Assembly: GCA_002748505.1 (NCBI GenBank)
Contig: PDSN01000045.1
Coordinates: 1 to 29,426, forward strand
Reading direction: 5' to 3'
Origin: Gammaproteobacteria bacterium
Lineage (GTDB): Bacteria; Pseudomonadota; Gammaproteobacteria; Pseudomonadales; Halieaceae
DNA: 29,426 nt
Translations under genes and position numbers: made by a program
Shown: positions 8,467 to 18,032 of the stretch, piece by piece
Layout: each line of letters starts with the position of its first letter
How positions within the stretch are numbered: the stretch's first letter is position 1
Notes under the pieces: model-generated
Database searches by the model: none
What the model saw: the letters and a program-made list of their open reading frames with translations, nothing else
Told to the model about the DNA's origin: nothing

Positions 8467-9635
8467 TATGCTGCACCTCCTGCTGCTTTAACGGCTTGCT
8501 GAGCAGCGTCGGTCAGGCTGGTGGCGGCGATAATATTCAGGCCGCTGTCTGCCAACACTTTTTGACCCAAGTCCGCATTGTTACCCTCTAAACGAACCAC
8601 GACGGGCACTTTCACGCCCACCTCTTCTACCGCGCCAATCACACCTTCGGCAATCAAATCACAGCGCACGATGCCACCGAAAATATTAACCAGTACGGCT
8701 TTTACGTTTTCATCTGACAGAATAATTTTAAAGGCTTCAGTGACGCGCTCTTTGGTTGCACCACCACCAACGTCGAGGAAGTTGGCCGGTGCACCACCGT
8801 GCAGTTTAACGATGTCCATCGTGCCCATCGCCAGGCCCGCACCGTTCACCATGCAGCCGATGTTGCCATCCAGCGCTACGTAGTTCAGCTCCCATTGCGC
8901 CGCGTGCGCTTCACGTTCGTCTTCCTGGGAGGGATCGTGCATTTCCTGTAATTGCTTTTGACGGTACATCGCATTGCTGTCAACGCCGAGCTTGGCATCC
9001 AGGCAGTGCAGATTGCCTTCTTCGGTAATCACCAGCGGGTTGACTTCAATCAGCGCCAGGTCTTTTTCTTCAAACATTTTGGCAAGACCCAAAAAGATCT
9101 GTACAAACTGTTTGATTTGAGCACCCTTCAAACCCAGCTTAAACGCCAGCTCTCGACCCTGGTAAGGCTGTGCACCCACCAGCGGATCAATGATTGCACG
9201 CAGGATTTTTTCGGGGGTTTCGTGGGCGACTTTCTCAATCTCCACACCACCCTCGGTTGAAGCCATGAACACAATACGACGGGAGGAGCGATCGACTACC
9301 GCACCTAAATAAAGCTCATCGGCGATGTCGGTGCATGTCTCTACCAAAATCTTGCTGACAGGCTGACCGTTTTCGTCGGTCTGGTAAGTGACCAGATTTT
9401 TACCCAGCCACTGCTTGGCAAAGTCCGCGACCTCCTGCGGCGTTTTTACCAACTTAACACCACCTGCCTTACCGCGACCACCGGCATGTACCTGGGCTTT
9501 CACTACCCACATATCACCGCCAATTTTTTCCGCTGCGGCCGCAGCTTCCTCTGCCGTATCCACCGCGTAGCCAGTGGACACGGGCAAGCCATACTGTGCA
9601 AACAGCTGCTTACCCTGATACTCGTGAAGGTTCAT
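8466..9635 (-). CDS. sucC: Succinyl-CoA synthetase beta subunit
   Basis: This 389-residue beta subunit binds nucleotide through an ATP-grasp domain and joins SucD to form the TCA-cycle ligase. It starts MNLHEYQGKQLFAQYGLPVS, the canonical N terminus. The glycine-rich VHAGGRGKAGGVK lies near residues 50-62, and the C-terminal domain contains NIFGGIVRCDLIAEG. A purine-rich GAGAGAGG stretch lies about 10 nt before ATG 9635. The gene follows lpdA with a hairpin-rich 95-bp spacer and overlaps sucD by one base. Confidence 0.98.
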   Translation of the reverse strand: MNLHEYQGKQLFAQYGLPVSTGYAVDTAEEAAAAAEKIGGDMWVVKAQVHAGGRGKAGGVKLVKTPQEVADFAKQWLGKNLVTYQTDENGQPVSKILVETCTDIADELYLGAVVDRSSRRIVFMASTEGGVEIEKVAHETPEKILRAIIDPLVGAQPYQGRELAFKLGLKGAQIKQFVQIFLGLAKMFEEKDLALIEVNPLVITEEGNLHCLDAKLGVDSNAMYRQKQLQEMHDPSQEDEREAHAAQWELNYVALDGNIGCMVNGAGLAMGTMDIVKLHGGAPANFLDVGGGATKERVTEAFKIILSDENVKAVLVNIFGGIVRCDLIAEGVIGAVEEVGVKVPVVVRLEGNNADLGQKVLADSGLNIIAATSLTDAAQQAVKAAGGAA

Positions 9636-9665
9636 TAACGTCCATCCTCTCTCACATTGTGTTTT

Positions 9666-9720
9666 GGGCAGCGCTTGCGCCCTGCCCGCTTATCCCGCCC
9701 ATGCCGAAAAGGCCATGGGC
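9666..9720. other. Two adjacent intercistronic hairpins between lpdA and sucC
   Basis: Hairpin one pairs GGGCAG (9666-9671) with CTGCCC (9682-9687). Hairpin two pairs GCCCATGCC with GGCCATGGGC across 9697-9720, with one bulged base. Neither is followed by a U tract on the minus strand, so full termination looks unlikely. They more probably affect mRNA processing or stability and the relative expression of lpdA and sucCD. They could also be a REP-like repeat, but no second copy was noticed in the window. Confidence 0.5.
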
Positions 9721-9730
9721 GATTGGTTTA

Positions 9731-11182
9731 CTAGCGCTTTTTGCGGTTGCCGATATGGATGGCCTGACCATCCACCGCCAACGCCGCTTCGTGCACCGCT
9801 TCTGACAGGGTTGGATGACCAAAAATTGTCAGGGCGATATCTTCGGTACTGGTGCCAAACTCCATCGCTATCACCACCTGCTGCACCAGGTCGGCGGCGC
9901 TGGGGCCAACAATATGACAGGCCAGGACGCGATCAGTATCGGCATCAGAGATAATTTTCACCAGGCCCTCGGTATCCGACTGCGCCAGAGCCCGACCACA
10001 GGCGGCGAAGGGGAAAGTGCCGGTTTTGTAGTTCACACCATCGCGCTTTAGCTGTTGTTCGGTAGGTCCTACCGATGCCACTTCCGGGTGCACATAGATC
10101 ACGCTGGGAATCAAGTCGTAGTTCATCTGTGCGTCTTTACCGACAATGCGCTCGGCCACCATGATACCCTCTTCCGACCCTTTGTGCGCCAGCATCGGGC
10201 CGCGCACCACGTCGCCAATCGCGTACACATGCGGCGCCTCTGTTTCGCAGTGATCGTTCACATAGATACAACCGCGCTCATCCAGGGTTACATCGGAGTC
10301 GGAGGTGAACAGCGACTGACCCAAGGGGCGACGACCTACGGCAACCACCAATTTATCGAACGTTTCTTTGTGCTCGCCATCGGCGGTGGTAAAAGACACT
10401 TCCACCTGTTTTTTCTTGCCGGAGCCTTTCACTTCGGTGCCGGTAACACGCGCCCCAAGGCGGATGTCCAGGCCCTGCTTTTTGAGGATTTTGCCGGTTT
10501 CTTTGGCAACTTGGGCATCGACCATAGGCAGGAATTCATCCAGTGCTTCAAGTACCACAACCTCCGCACCCAAACGACCCCAGACACTGCCCAGCTCAAG
10601 CCCGATAACACCCGCACCAATCACACCTAAACGCTCAGGCACGGCCTCAAACTCCAGCGCGCCAGTGGAATCCACGATGGTTTCGCCATCGGTGGGCGCA
10701 GGAGGGATTTCCACGGGTACCGACCCGGCGGCAATAATCACATCCTTGGCTTCCAGCAGGGAGGTATTACCCTTGTGATCGGTCACCTCAACATTGGCGC
10801 CAGCGACGACCTTGCCCGTGCCTGCCACCGTGGTCACCCCATTGTGCTTGAACAGGGCCGCTATGCCGCCGGTCAGCTGCTTAACCACTGCGTCTTTGCG
10901 CTTGAGCATATCCTTGACATCCAGCTTGACGTCTTTGAAGGAAATGCCGTGATCTTTCAGGTGTTCAGTGGCTTCGAGATAGCGATGGGAGCTATCTAAC
11001 AGCGCCTTTGAAGGAATACAACCAACATTCAGACAGGTGCCACCCAGTGTCGCCGTGCCCTCTTTTTCACCGGGCCATTTCTCCACACAGGCGGTTTTCA
11101 AACCCAGTTGCGCACATTTGATCGCCGCCACATAACCCGCAGGACCGGCACCAATCACCACCACATCGTATTTATCAGACAT
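9731..11182 (-). CDS. lpdA: Dihydrolipoyl dehydrogenase (E3)
   Basis: This 483-residue FAD flavoprotein reoxidises dihydrolipoyl groups of the 2-oxoglutarate dehydrogenase complex, reducing NAD. The FAD motif is GAGPAGYVAA (11-20). The redox disulfide is C50/C55 in GGTCLNVGCIPSKALL. The NAD-binding motif is GVIGAGVIGLELGSVWGRLG. The C-terminal HPTLSEAVHEAALA holds the catalytic His-Glu pair. ATG 11182 (MSDKYDVVVIG) is chosen over the in-frame GTG 11191 because AGGTGA lies 7 nt upstream. The insertion before the redox motif (EKEGTATLGGT) resembles the Pseudomonas LpdG type. It sits within the suc operon. Confidence 0.97.
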   Translation of the reverse strand: MSDKYDVVVIGAGPAGYVAAIKCAQLGLKTACVEKWPGEKEGTATLGGTCLNVGCIPSKALLDSSHRYLEATEHLKDHGISFKDVKLDVKDMLKRKDAVVKQLTGGIAALFKHNGVTTVAGTGKVVAGANVEVTDHKGNTSLLEAKDVIIAAGSVPVEIPPAPTDGETIVDSTGALEFEAVPERLGVIGAGVIGLELGSVWGRLGAEVVVLEALDEFLPMVDAQVAKETGKILKKQGLDIRLGARVTGTEVKGSGKKKQVEVSFTTADGEHKETFDKLVVAVGRRPLGQSLFTSDSDVTLDERGCIYVNDHCETEAPHVYAIGDVVRGPMLAHKGSEEGIMVAERIVGKDAQMNYDLIPSVIYVHPEVASVGPTEQQLKRDGVNYKTGTFPFAACGRALAQSDTEGLVKIISDADTDRVLACHIVGPSAADLVQQVVIAMEFGTSTEDIALTIFGHPTLSEAVHEAALAVDGQAIHIGNRKKR

Positions 11183-11217
11183 AATCTTCACCTGTATCGT
11201 TCGCTGTTATAGAAATT

Positions 11218-11239
11218 GCGCGCCCAACGCGGAGCGCGC
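11218..11239. other. Intercistronic hairpin between sucB and lpdA
   Basis: GCGCGC (11218-11223) pairs with GCGCGC (11234-11239) around a 10-nt loop. It lies 11 nt past the sucB stop on the minus strand and is not followed by a U tract. It is more likely an mRNA stability or processing structure than a terminator. Confidence 0.4.
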
Positions 11240-11249
11240 ATGTCGTGGG

Positions 11250-12467
11250 TTACAGTTGCAACAAGATACGTGCGGGGTCTTCAATCAAGTCTTTCACTGC
11301 AACTAAGAACTGCACGGCGGTTTTGCCGTCGATCAGACGGTGGTCATAAGACAGCGCCAGATACATCATCGGCAACACCACCACCTCGCCGTTGACGACC
11401 ATGGGACGCTCCTGGATTTTGTGCATGCCCAAAATGCCGGTTTGTGGTGGATTCAAAATCGGCGTGGACAGCAGCGAACCAAACACGCCGCCATTGGTCA
11501 CCGTAAACGTGCCACCGGTCATATCATCAATGGTGAGTTTATTGTCGCGCGCTTTCAGGCCCAGCTCGCGAATCTTCGCCTCGATGTCCGCTAGGCTCAT
11601 AAAGTCCGCGTCGCGCAGCACAGGCACGACCAAGCCATTGTCAGTGGATACCGCAACGCCGACATCCTGATAACCATGATACACCACATCGTTGCCATCA
11701 ATCGAGGCGTTCATCTCGGGGAAACGCTTCAGCGCTTCGCAACAGGCTTTCACAAAAAAGCCCATAAAGCCCAAACGGGTGCCGTTGTGGGTTTTCTCGA
11801 ACTGGTCTTTGTACTTGGCGCGCAGCGCCATCACCGGCGCCATGTTGACCTCGTTAAAGGTGGTCAACATGGCCGTTTCCTGACTTGCCTCAAGCAGGCG
11901 CTCGGCAATGCGGGCGCGCATACGGGTCATCGCAACCCGCTTTTCAACACGCTCACCCGTAGCCACCGGTGCGGCCTCTGTCGTCGTCGGTGCCGCTGCG
12001 GCCGCGGATTGGGCAGTCTCAGCGGGAGGATTTTTGATGTGGTTGACAACATCTTCTTTAGTGATCCGGCCGCCCTTACCTGTGCCCTTGATGGCGCTGG
12101 GATTGAGCTTGTGCTCGGCAATCAGCTGGCGCGCCGCAGGGCCCATGGTGACTTCAGCGTCGGTTTCCGCAGGTGCCTGTGCTGCCTCTGGCGCTTCTGC
12201 TGGTGCCGCCGCAGGTGCAGACGCCGTTGCCGATTCGTCCAGCCTGGCAAGCAATTGCTCTGAGGCAATAGTGTCGCCCTCATTCGCGAGGATTTCAGTA
12301 ATCACACCATCAGCCGGTGCGACCACTTCCATGACTACCTTGTCAGTTTCAATTTCCACAATCAGTTCATCGCGAGACACGGCCTCGCCCGCTTGTTTGT
12401 GCCAGGTTGCGACCTCGCCGTCGGCGATGGACTCGGGAAAAGTTGGTGCTTTAATCTCAGTTGCCAT
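11250..12467 (-). CDS. sucB: Dihydrolipoyl succinyltransferase (E2 of 2-oxoglutarate dehydrogenase)
   Basis: This 405-residue core enzyme transfers the succinyl group to CoA. An N-terminal lipoyl domain has the modified lysine K43 in EIETDKVVMEV. An alanine/proline-rich linker follows (about 78-105). The E1/E3-binding domain includes GPAARQLIAEHKLN and GTGKGGRITKEDV (about 112-145). A second Ala-rich linker leads into the catalytic domain, with SYDHRLIDGKTAVQFL near the C terminus. Only one lipoyl domain is present, as usual for SucB. ATG 12467 lies 18 bp after the sucA stop. Confidence 0.98.
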   Translation of the reverse strand: MATEIKAPTFPESIADGEVATWHKQAGEAVSRDELIVEIETDKVVMEVVAPADGVITEILANEGDTIASEQLLARLDESATASAPAAAPAEAPEAAQAPAETDAEVTMGPAARQLIAEHKLNPSAIKGTGKGGRITKEDVVNHIKNPPAETAQSAAAAAPTTTEAAPVATGERVEKRVAMTRMRARIAERLLEASQETAMLTTFNEVNMAPVMALRAKYKDQFEKTHNGTRLGFMGFFVKACCEALKRFPEMNASIDGNDVVYHGYQDVGVAVSTDNGLVVPVLRDADFMSLADIEAKIRELGLKARDNKLTIDDMTGGTFTVTNGGVFGSLLSTPILNPPQTGILGMHKIQERPMVVNGEVVVLPMMYLALSYDHRLIDGKTAVQFLVAVKDLIEDPARILLQL

Positions 12468-12485
12468 GTTCGTTCCTTGCTAAAA

Positions 12486-15338
12486 TCAAGACGCCTTGAC
12501 CGGCGCCAGTGCTTCGTTAAGAAAATATTCCAATTGCTCCAGGTGCAGCGCCATATAACCCGCCGCCGGTGATGCCGAGGCCCAGCGACCCACATAGCGT
12601 AACACCACTTCGGGCTTGTGCTGAAACAGTACGCGGCGCAAATCCACCTGCGAGGCGTACCAGGCCCCCTGATTCATAGGCTCTTCCTGACACCATACCG
12701 CATCGATGATGTTGGGGTACTGGGCGAGTACTTCCCCAAGTTCGTCCTCGGGGAAGGGATAGAGTTGTTCCAGGCGGATGATAGCAATATCGTCAATGCT
12801 GTTCTCACGACGCCGTTTGCGCAAATCGTAATAGACCTTGCCCGAACACAAAATTAAGCGCTTAACCTTGGATTTATCCAGATTGTCGGTTTCGTCGAGC
12901 ACATTGTGGAAGCGGCCGCTGGCCAGTTCGTCAATGCTGGAAATTGCCTCTTTATGGCGCAACAAACTCTTGGGTGACATCACCACCAGCGGCTTGCGCA
13001 GCGGGCGAATCGCCTGCCGACGCAGCATATGGTAAACCTGTGCGGGTGTTGTCGGCACGCAGACCTGCATGTTCTGCTCAGCGCAGAGCTGCATAAAACG
13101 CTCAAGGCGTGCGGATGAGTGTTCGGGGCCCTGCCCTTCATAGCCGTGCGGCAACAACATGGTCAAACCACACAGGCGCGACCATTTGTTTTCACCGGAG
13201 CTGATGAACTGATCTATCACCACCTGCGCACCGTTGGCAAAGTCACCAAATTGCGCCTCCCAGATCACCAGACCTTTGGGCGATGTGGTGGAATAACCGT
13301 ATTCAAAAGCGAGCACCGCTTCTTCGGATAACAGCGAATCAAAGATGGAGAAAGTCGCCTGATCGTCGCTGACGTGTTGCAGTGGTATATAGGCGCCCTG
13401 CTCTTTCTGATTGTGCAACACGGCGTGGCGATGGGAAAAGGTACCGCGGCCAACGTCCTGGCCGGTGATACGCACCGGATAGCCTTCTTCCAGCAAGGTG
13501 GCATAGGCCAGGTTTTCCGCAAAACCCCAGTTTACCGGCATACCACCGGCACCCATTTTGCGGCGGTCTTCTAAGATCTTGTTCACCTGACGCTGAATCG
13601 GCACGTTTTTTGGCTGCTGGTTAATTCGCGCTGCCAGGGCCTGTAATCCCACCACATCGCGGGTGGTGTCGGCCTGAATCTGCCAGTGGTGACCCAGGTA
13701 GGGCGTCCAGTCGACAAACAGTTCGGAGTTGGGCTCGCGCACCAGAGAACTCACCAGCGGCTCGTCTCTGTCCAGGGAGGCGCGGTAACCGTCCACCAGA
13801 CGCTGATCCTCCGCTTCGCTGACCACGCCCAAGGCAATCAGTTTTTTCGCGTACTGATCGCGGGTGGTAGGATGTTTGCGAATCGCCTGATACATCAGGG
13901 GTTGAGTCACTGCAGGCTCATCGGCTTCGTTGTGTCCGCGCCGGCGGTAGCACACCAGGTCGATCACCACGTCTTTTTTGAACTCGTTGCGATAATCTAC
14001 TGCCAGTTGGGTGACAAACAGCACCGCTTCAGGGTCATCCGCATTGACGTGAATAATCGGCGCCTGCACCATTTTCGCCACATCGGTGCAGTATTCGGTA
14101 GAGCGCGCATCGTCCTGACGCGAGGTGGTAAAGCCCACCTGGTTGTTGAGCACAATATGAATTGTACCGCCAGTGCGATAGGCGCGCGTCTGTGACATCT
14201 GGAACGTTTCCATCACCACACCCTGACCGGCAAACGCCGCATCACCGTGAATGACGATGGGTACGACCGCATCACCACGTTTGTCGCCACGGCGATCCAG
14301 GCGGGCGCGCACACTGCCCTCCACCACCGGCGCAACAATCTCCAGGTGACTGGGGTTAAACGCCAGCGCCAGGTGACACTCGCCACCAGGCGTCATAACA
14401 TTGGAGGAGAAACCAGAGTGGTATTTCACATCGCCTGAACTCTCATAATGGGTGCGGCCCTCAAATTCAGCAAACAGCTCAGACGGTTTTTTACCGAAGA
14501 TATTCACCAGTACGTTCAGGCGACCGCGGTGCGCCATACCGATAACCATTTCCTTGGCGCTGTAGGAGCCGCAGCGCTGCACCATTTCCGCGAGCATGGG
14601 GATCAGGCTTTCGCCGCCCTCCAAACCAAAGCGCTTGGTGCCTGGGTATTTTGAACCCAGGGATTTTTCCAGCCCTTCAGCTTTAATCAAACGGCGCAGC
14701 AGCGAAATGCGGGTGTCCTTGTCGTAATCCGGTGCACTGCGTACGCTCTCCATACGCTGCATAATCCAGTGGCGCTCGGTGGTGTCGACGATGTGCATAA
14801 ACTCCGCACCCACCGTGTCACAGTAGGTTTGCTCAAGCGCATCGACAATCTCGCCCAGGGTGGCATCGGCTTTACCAATGTAGAGACTACCCACCTGAAA
14901 TACAGTGTCTAAATCTGCGCCAGACAACTGGTGGAAGGACAAATCCAAATCAGGTACGGGATCGCGCTGGCTGATACCCAGGGGATCGAGCTGCGCTTTC
15001 TGATGACCACGCTGGCGGTAGGCGGAGATCAACTGCACCACTTTCACCTGTTTGCGCTCGTACTCAGTCGCCTGGGAATCGACCGCTACCGTGGCTTCGG
15101 TGCGCACCCGCATCTTGCTGATGCGGGCAAAGTGATCGCGGATCGTGGAGTGCGGCACATCGCTCATGGAGCTGGTCTTGGATGCCACTCTAGGCAACTG
15201 ATTGAAGTAATCGCGCCATTCATCGGGGACTGCGTTAGGATCGCGCAGCCAGGACTCATACAGTTCTTCTACATAGGCGGCATTGCCACCGGCGATGTGG
15301 GAGCTTTTCCACAAACGCTGCATTGGGCTTTCTTGCAT
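12486..15338 (-). CDS. sucA: 2-oxoglutarate dehydrogenase E1 component
   Basis: This 950-residue thiamine-diphosphate enzyme decarboxylates 2-oxoglutarate and passes the succinyl group to SucB. Recognisable segments include SHIAGGNAAYVEELYESWL near the N terminus, MAHRGRLNVLVN, HGDAAFAGQGVVMETFQMS and RRRGHNEADEP (thiamine-phosphate and metal binding). The frame extends to 15470, but ATG 15338 gives the conserved MQES start and family length. The extra 44 codons are Cys/Arg-rich, unlike the family, and overlap an inverted repeat. A 201-bp gap separates it from sdhB, longer than other gaps in the operon. Confidence 0.97.
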   Translation of the reverse strand: MQESPMQRLWKSSHIAGGNAAYVEELYESWLRDPNAVPDEWRDYFNQLPRVASKTSSMSDVPHSTIRDHFARISKMRVRTEATVAVDSQATEYERKQVKVVQLISAYRQRGHQKAQLDPLGISQRDPVPDLDLSFHQLSGADLDTVFQVGSLYIGKADATLGEIVDALEQTYCDTVGAEFMHIVDTTERHWIMQRMESVRSAPDYDKDTRISLLRRLIKAEGLEKSLGSKYPGTKRFGLEGGESLIPMLAEMVQRCGSYSAKEMVIGMAHRGRLNVLVNIFGKKPSELFAEFEGRTHYESSGDVKYHSGFSSNVMTPGGECHLALAFNPSHLEIVAPVVEGSVRARLDRRGDKRGDAVVPIVIHGDAAFAGQGVVMETFQMSQTRAYRTGGTIHIVLNNQVGFTTSRQDDARSTEYCTDVAKMVQAPIIHVNADDPEAVLFVTQLAVDYRNEFKKDVVIDLVCYRRRGHNEADEPAVTQPLMYQAIRKHPTTRDQYAKKLIALGVVSEAEDQRLVDGYRASLDRDEPLVSSLVREPNSELFVDWTPYLGHHWQIQADTTRDVVGLQALAARINQQPKNVPIQRQVNKILEDRRKMGAGGMPVNWGFAENLAYATLLEEGYPVRITGQDVGRGTFSHRHAVLHNQKEQGAYIPLQHVSDDQATFSIFDSLLSEEAVLAFEYGYSTTSPKGLVIWEAQFGDFANGAQVVIDQFISSGENKWSRLCGLTMLLPHGYEGQGPEHSSARLERFMQLCAEQNMQVCVPTTPAQVYHMLRRQAIRPLRKPLVVMSPKSLLRHKEAISSIDELASGRFHNVLDETDNLDKSKVKRLILCSGKVYYDLRKRRRENSIDDIAIIRLEQLYPFPEDELGEVLAQYPNIIDAVWCQEEPMNQGAWYASQVDLRRVLFQHKPEVVLRYVGRWASASPAAGYMALHLEQLEYFLNEALAPVKAS

Positions 15339-15459
15339 TTCTGCTTCTCTTACCGAGTGATGATGTGTAATCCCATACAGAAAAACAGCGGCCTGGAATT
15401 CAGGGCGCTGTTTTTTCCTGCAACAACCCGAAAGGTCTGCACCTTCCAAGTCGCGCTGT

Positions 15460-15498
15460 GTAGCCGCCACTATGCCATTTTAAGACACAGGCGGCTAC
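15460..15498. other. 9-bp inverted repeat between sdhB and sucA
   Basis: GTAGCCGCC (15460-15468) and GGCGGCTAC (15490-15498) are perfectly complementary around a 21-nt loop. On the plus strand it is followed by a T-rich tract (TTATTTTTTTT), so it looks like a plus-strand terminator although no plus-strand gene precedes it. For the minus-strand operon it could be a processing or stabilising structure separating the sdh and suc messages. Confidence 0.5.
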
Positions 15499-15539
15499 TT
15501 ATTTTTTTTACTTTTGTTCTGCCTGTCAAATGCTACCGC

Positions 15540-16244
15540 TCAGGTCGCTCTGGCAAGCAGCATATTGCGAATATGACCAATCGCGCGCGTGGGGTTCAAA
15601 CCCTTGGGGCAGACGTTGACACAGTTCTGAATACCGTGGCAACGGAACACGCTGAACGGATCATCCAGATTTGCCAGGCGCTGCTCGGTAGCGGTGTCGC
15701 GACTGTCTGCCAAAAAGCGATAGGACTGCAACAAACCAGACGGCCCGATAAAGCGATCCGGGTTCCACCAGAATGATGGACACGATGTCGAACAGCAGGC
15801 GCACAGAATACACTCGTACAAACCGTCGAGTTTGGCGCGCTCCTCCGGGGACTGCAAACGCTCGATTGCAGGTGCCGGTGAATTATTCAGCAAGTACGGC
15901 TGCACTTTTTCGTACTGGCGGTAGAACTGATTCATATCTACGATCAGATCGCGAATCACCGGCAGACCCGGCAGCGGGCGCAACACCAGCTTGTTACTTT
16001 TAACAATCTGAGACAACGGGGTAATACAGGCCAAGCCATTTTTCCCGTTCATATTCAAACCATCGGAACCGCACACACCTTCGCGGCAAGAGCGGCGATA
16101 GGTAATGGTGGGATCCTCCGCCTTCAGCGCTTCGAGCACGTCCAGCACCATCATGTCCCGCCCACCGGTATCGATTTGCAGATCCTGCATATAAGGTGCG
16201 TCATCGGTTTCCGGGTTGTAGCGGTAGAGACTTACATTCAGCAT
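15540..16244 (-). CDS. sdhB: Succinate dehydrogenase iron-sulfur subunit
   Basis: This 234-residue subunit carries electrons from the SdhA flavin to quinone. The [2Fe-2S] site is CREGVCGSDGLNMNGKNGLAC with C53, C58, C73 and an aspartate (D61) in the third ligand position, as in E. coli. The [4Fe-4S] site is CILCACCSTSC (145-155), and the [3Fe-4S] site lies around C202 and CVNVCPKGL (208 onward). It acts on the cytoplasmic face of the inner membrane. It follows sdhA by 14 bp. Confidence 0.98.
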   Translation of the reverse strand: MLNVSLYRYNPETDDAPYMQDLQIDTGGRDMMVLDVLEALKAEDPTITYRRSCREGVCGSDGLNMNGKNGLACITPLSQIVKSNKLVLRPLPGLPVIRDLIVDMNQFYRQYEKVQPYLLNNSPAPAIERLQSPEERAKLDGLYECILCACCSTSCPSFWWNPDRFIGPSGLLQSYRFLADSRDTATEQRLANLDDPFSVFRCHGIQNCVNVCPKGLNPTRAIGHIRNMLLARAT

Positions 16245-16258
16245 TGTTTTCTAACCTC

Positions 16259-18028
16259 CTAGTAGGTACGCACTTTGGGCTGGAAAGTGTCAACCATGGT
16301 CGGCTTAAAGTTGACATCTCGACGTCCCAGACGCTTTTCACCGGGATAGTACATAGAGTGGCACAGCCAGTTTTCGTCATCGCGTTCCTGATAGTCGTCA
16401 CGGGCATGTGCGCCGCGAGATTCGGTACGATGCTCCGCGGCAATCGCTGTCGCCTCGGCCACCTCAAACAGGTTATGCAGCTCCAGTGCTTCGATACGCG
16501 CTGTGTTAAAGGCCAGACTCTTATCGGTCAACTGCACATTCTCAATACGCTCGCGCATATCGGCGAGTTTCTCGATACCCTCTTGCATGAAAGGACCTTT
16601 GCGGAACACACCAAAGTGATTCTGCATGATGTTTTGCAGTTCTTTGCGAAGGTCTGCGACCTTCTCACCGCCCGTATTGGCATTGAGCCTGTCGAGGCGA
16701 GACATCGCCATTTCCACATCGCTGCCAGAAGCGTCGCGCGCTTCGATGCCTTCGCGCAGAGCTTTTTCAATGAACAGACCAGAGGCGCGGCCAAATACCA
16801 CCAGGTCGAGCAGCGAGTTACCACCCAAACGGTTGGCACCGTGTACCGATACACAAGCCACTTCACCACAGGCAAACAGGCCTTCGATAACTTTATCGTT
16901 GCCATCGGCATCCTGGGTCAACGCCTGACCGTGAATATTGGTGGGAATGCCGCCCATCATATAGTGACAGGTGGGCACCACGGGGACTGGTTCTTTGACC
17001 GGATCCTTGTGAGCGAAGGTGCGAGACAGCTCGCAAATACCGGGCAGACGACTTTCCAATACCTCTTCACCCAGGTGATCGAGTTTTAAGAAAACATGGT
17101 CACCTTCGGGGCCACAACCGCGACCGTCAATGATCTCCAGCACCATAGAACGCGCCACCACATCGCGGCCAGCGAGGTCTTTGGCGTTAGGTGCGTAGCG
17201 CTCCATAAAGCGCTCGCCATCTTTATTGATCAGGTAGCCGCCTTCACCGCGACAACCTTCCGTAACCAGTACGCCCGCACCGTAAATACCGGTGGGGTGG
17301 AACTGCCACATCTCGATATCCTGCACCGGGAAGCCCGCGCGTAAGGCCATGCCGACACCGTCACCGGTGTTGATGTGCGCGTTAGTGGTCGACGCGTAAA
17401 TACGCCCCGCACCGCCGGTGGCAAAAACAGTAGCTTTGGACTTAACGAAAACCGTCTCGCCGGTTTCCATGCAGATGGCGATAACGCCCACTACCACGTT
17501 GTCCTGGTTTTTAACCAGATCCACCGCGTACCACTCGTTTAAGAACACGGTGTTGTTTTTCATATTGCCCTGATACAGCGTATGCAGCAGAGCGTGACCA
17601 GTACGGTCAGCAGCGGCGCAAGTCCGCGCGGCCTGACCACCTTCGCCAAAGTTCTTGGACTGACCACCAAAGGGACGCTGATAAATACGGCCGCTGTCGG
17701 TGCGCGAAAACGGCAAACCCATGTGCTCAAGCTCAAATACCGCTTCAGGCCCTACATTACACATGTATTCGATCGCGTCCTGGTCGCCGATATAGTCCGA
17801 ACCTTTTACGGTGTCGTACATGTGCCAGCGCCAATCATCATTGGGATCGTCACTGGCAATCGCACAGGTAATACCACCCTGAGCAGATACGGTGTGGGAG
17901 CGAGTGGGAAATACTTTGGTAATCACCGCGGTTTTATAACCTGACTGCGCCAATTGCAGCGCCGCGCGCATACCTGCGCCACCACCGCCAACGATTACCC
18001 CATCAAAAGAAATTGTTCTCATAGTCAT
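16259..18028 (-). CDS. sdhA: Succinate dehydrogenase flavoprotein subunit
   Basis: This 589-residue subunit oxidises succinate to fumarate with covalent FAD. The dinucleotide fold GVIVGGGGAGMRAALQL is at the N terminus. The FAD-linked histidine is in SHTVSAQGGI. Substrate/FAD segments include WQFHPTGIYGAG, EGCRGEGGYLIN and GANRLGGNSLLDLVVFGRA. ATG 18028 (MTMRTISFDG) lies 4 bp after the sdhD stop; a second ATG at 18022 is also possible. Length is normal. Confidence 0.98.
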   Translation of the reverse strand: MTMRTISFDGVIVGGGGAGMRAALQLAQSGYKTAVITKVFPTRSHTVSAQGGITCAIASDDPNDDWRWHMYDTVKGSDYIGDQDAIEYMCNVGPEAVFELEHMGLPFSRTDSGRIYQRPFGGQSKNFGEGGQAARTCAAADRTGHALLHTLYQGNMKNNTVFLNEWYAVDLVKNQDNVVVGVIAICMETGETVFVKSKATVFATGGAGRIYASTTNAHINTGDGVGMALRAGFPVQDIEMWQFHPTGIYGAGVLVTEGCRGEGGYLINKDGERFMERYAPNAKDLAGRDVVARSMVLEIIDGRGCGPEGDHVFLKLDHLGEEVLESRLPGICELSRTFAHKDPVKEPVPVVPTCHYMMGGIPTNIHGQALTQDADGNDKVIEGLFACGEVACVSVHGANRLGGNSLLDLVVFGRASGLFIEKALREGIEARDASGSDVEMAMSRLDRLNANTGGEKVADLRKELQNIMQNHFGVFRKGPFMQEGIEKLADMRERIENVQLTDKSLAFNTARIEALELHNLFEVAEATAIAAEHRTESRGAHARDDYQERDDENWLCHSMYYPGEKRLGRRDVNFKPTMVDTFQPKVRTY

Positions 18029-18032
18029 GTTA

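Noticed and set aside
15339..15470. N-terminal extension of sucA upstream of ATG 15338
   Set aside because: It is Cys/Arg-rich, absent from family members, and overlaps an inverted repeat; the conserved MQES start is at 15338.
14931..15776. 281-codon plus-strand frame opposite sucA and sdhB
   Set aside because: Antisense to conserved coding sequence, with low-complexity composition and no domain.
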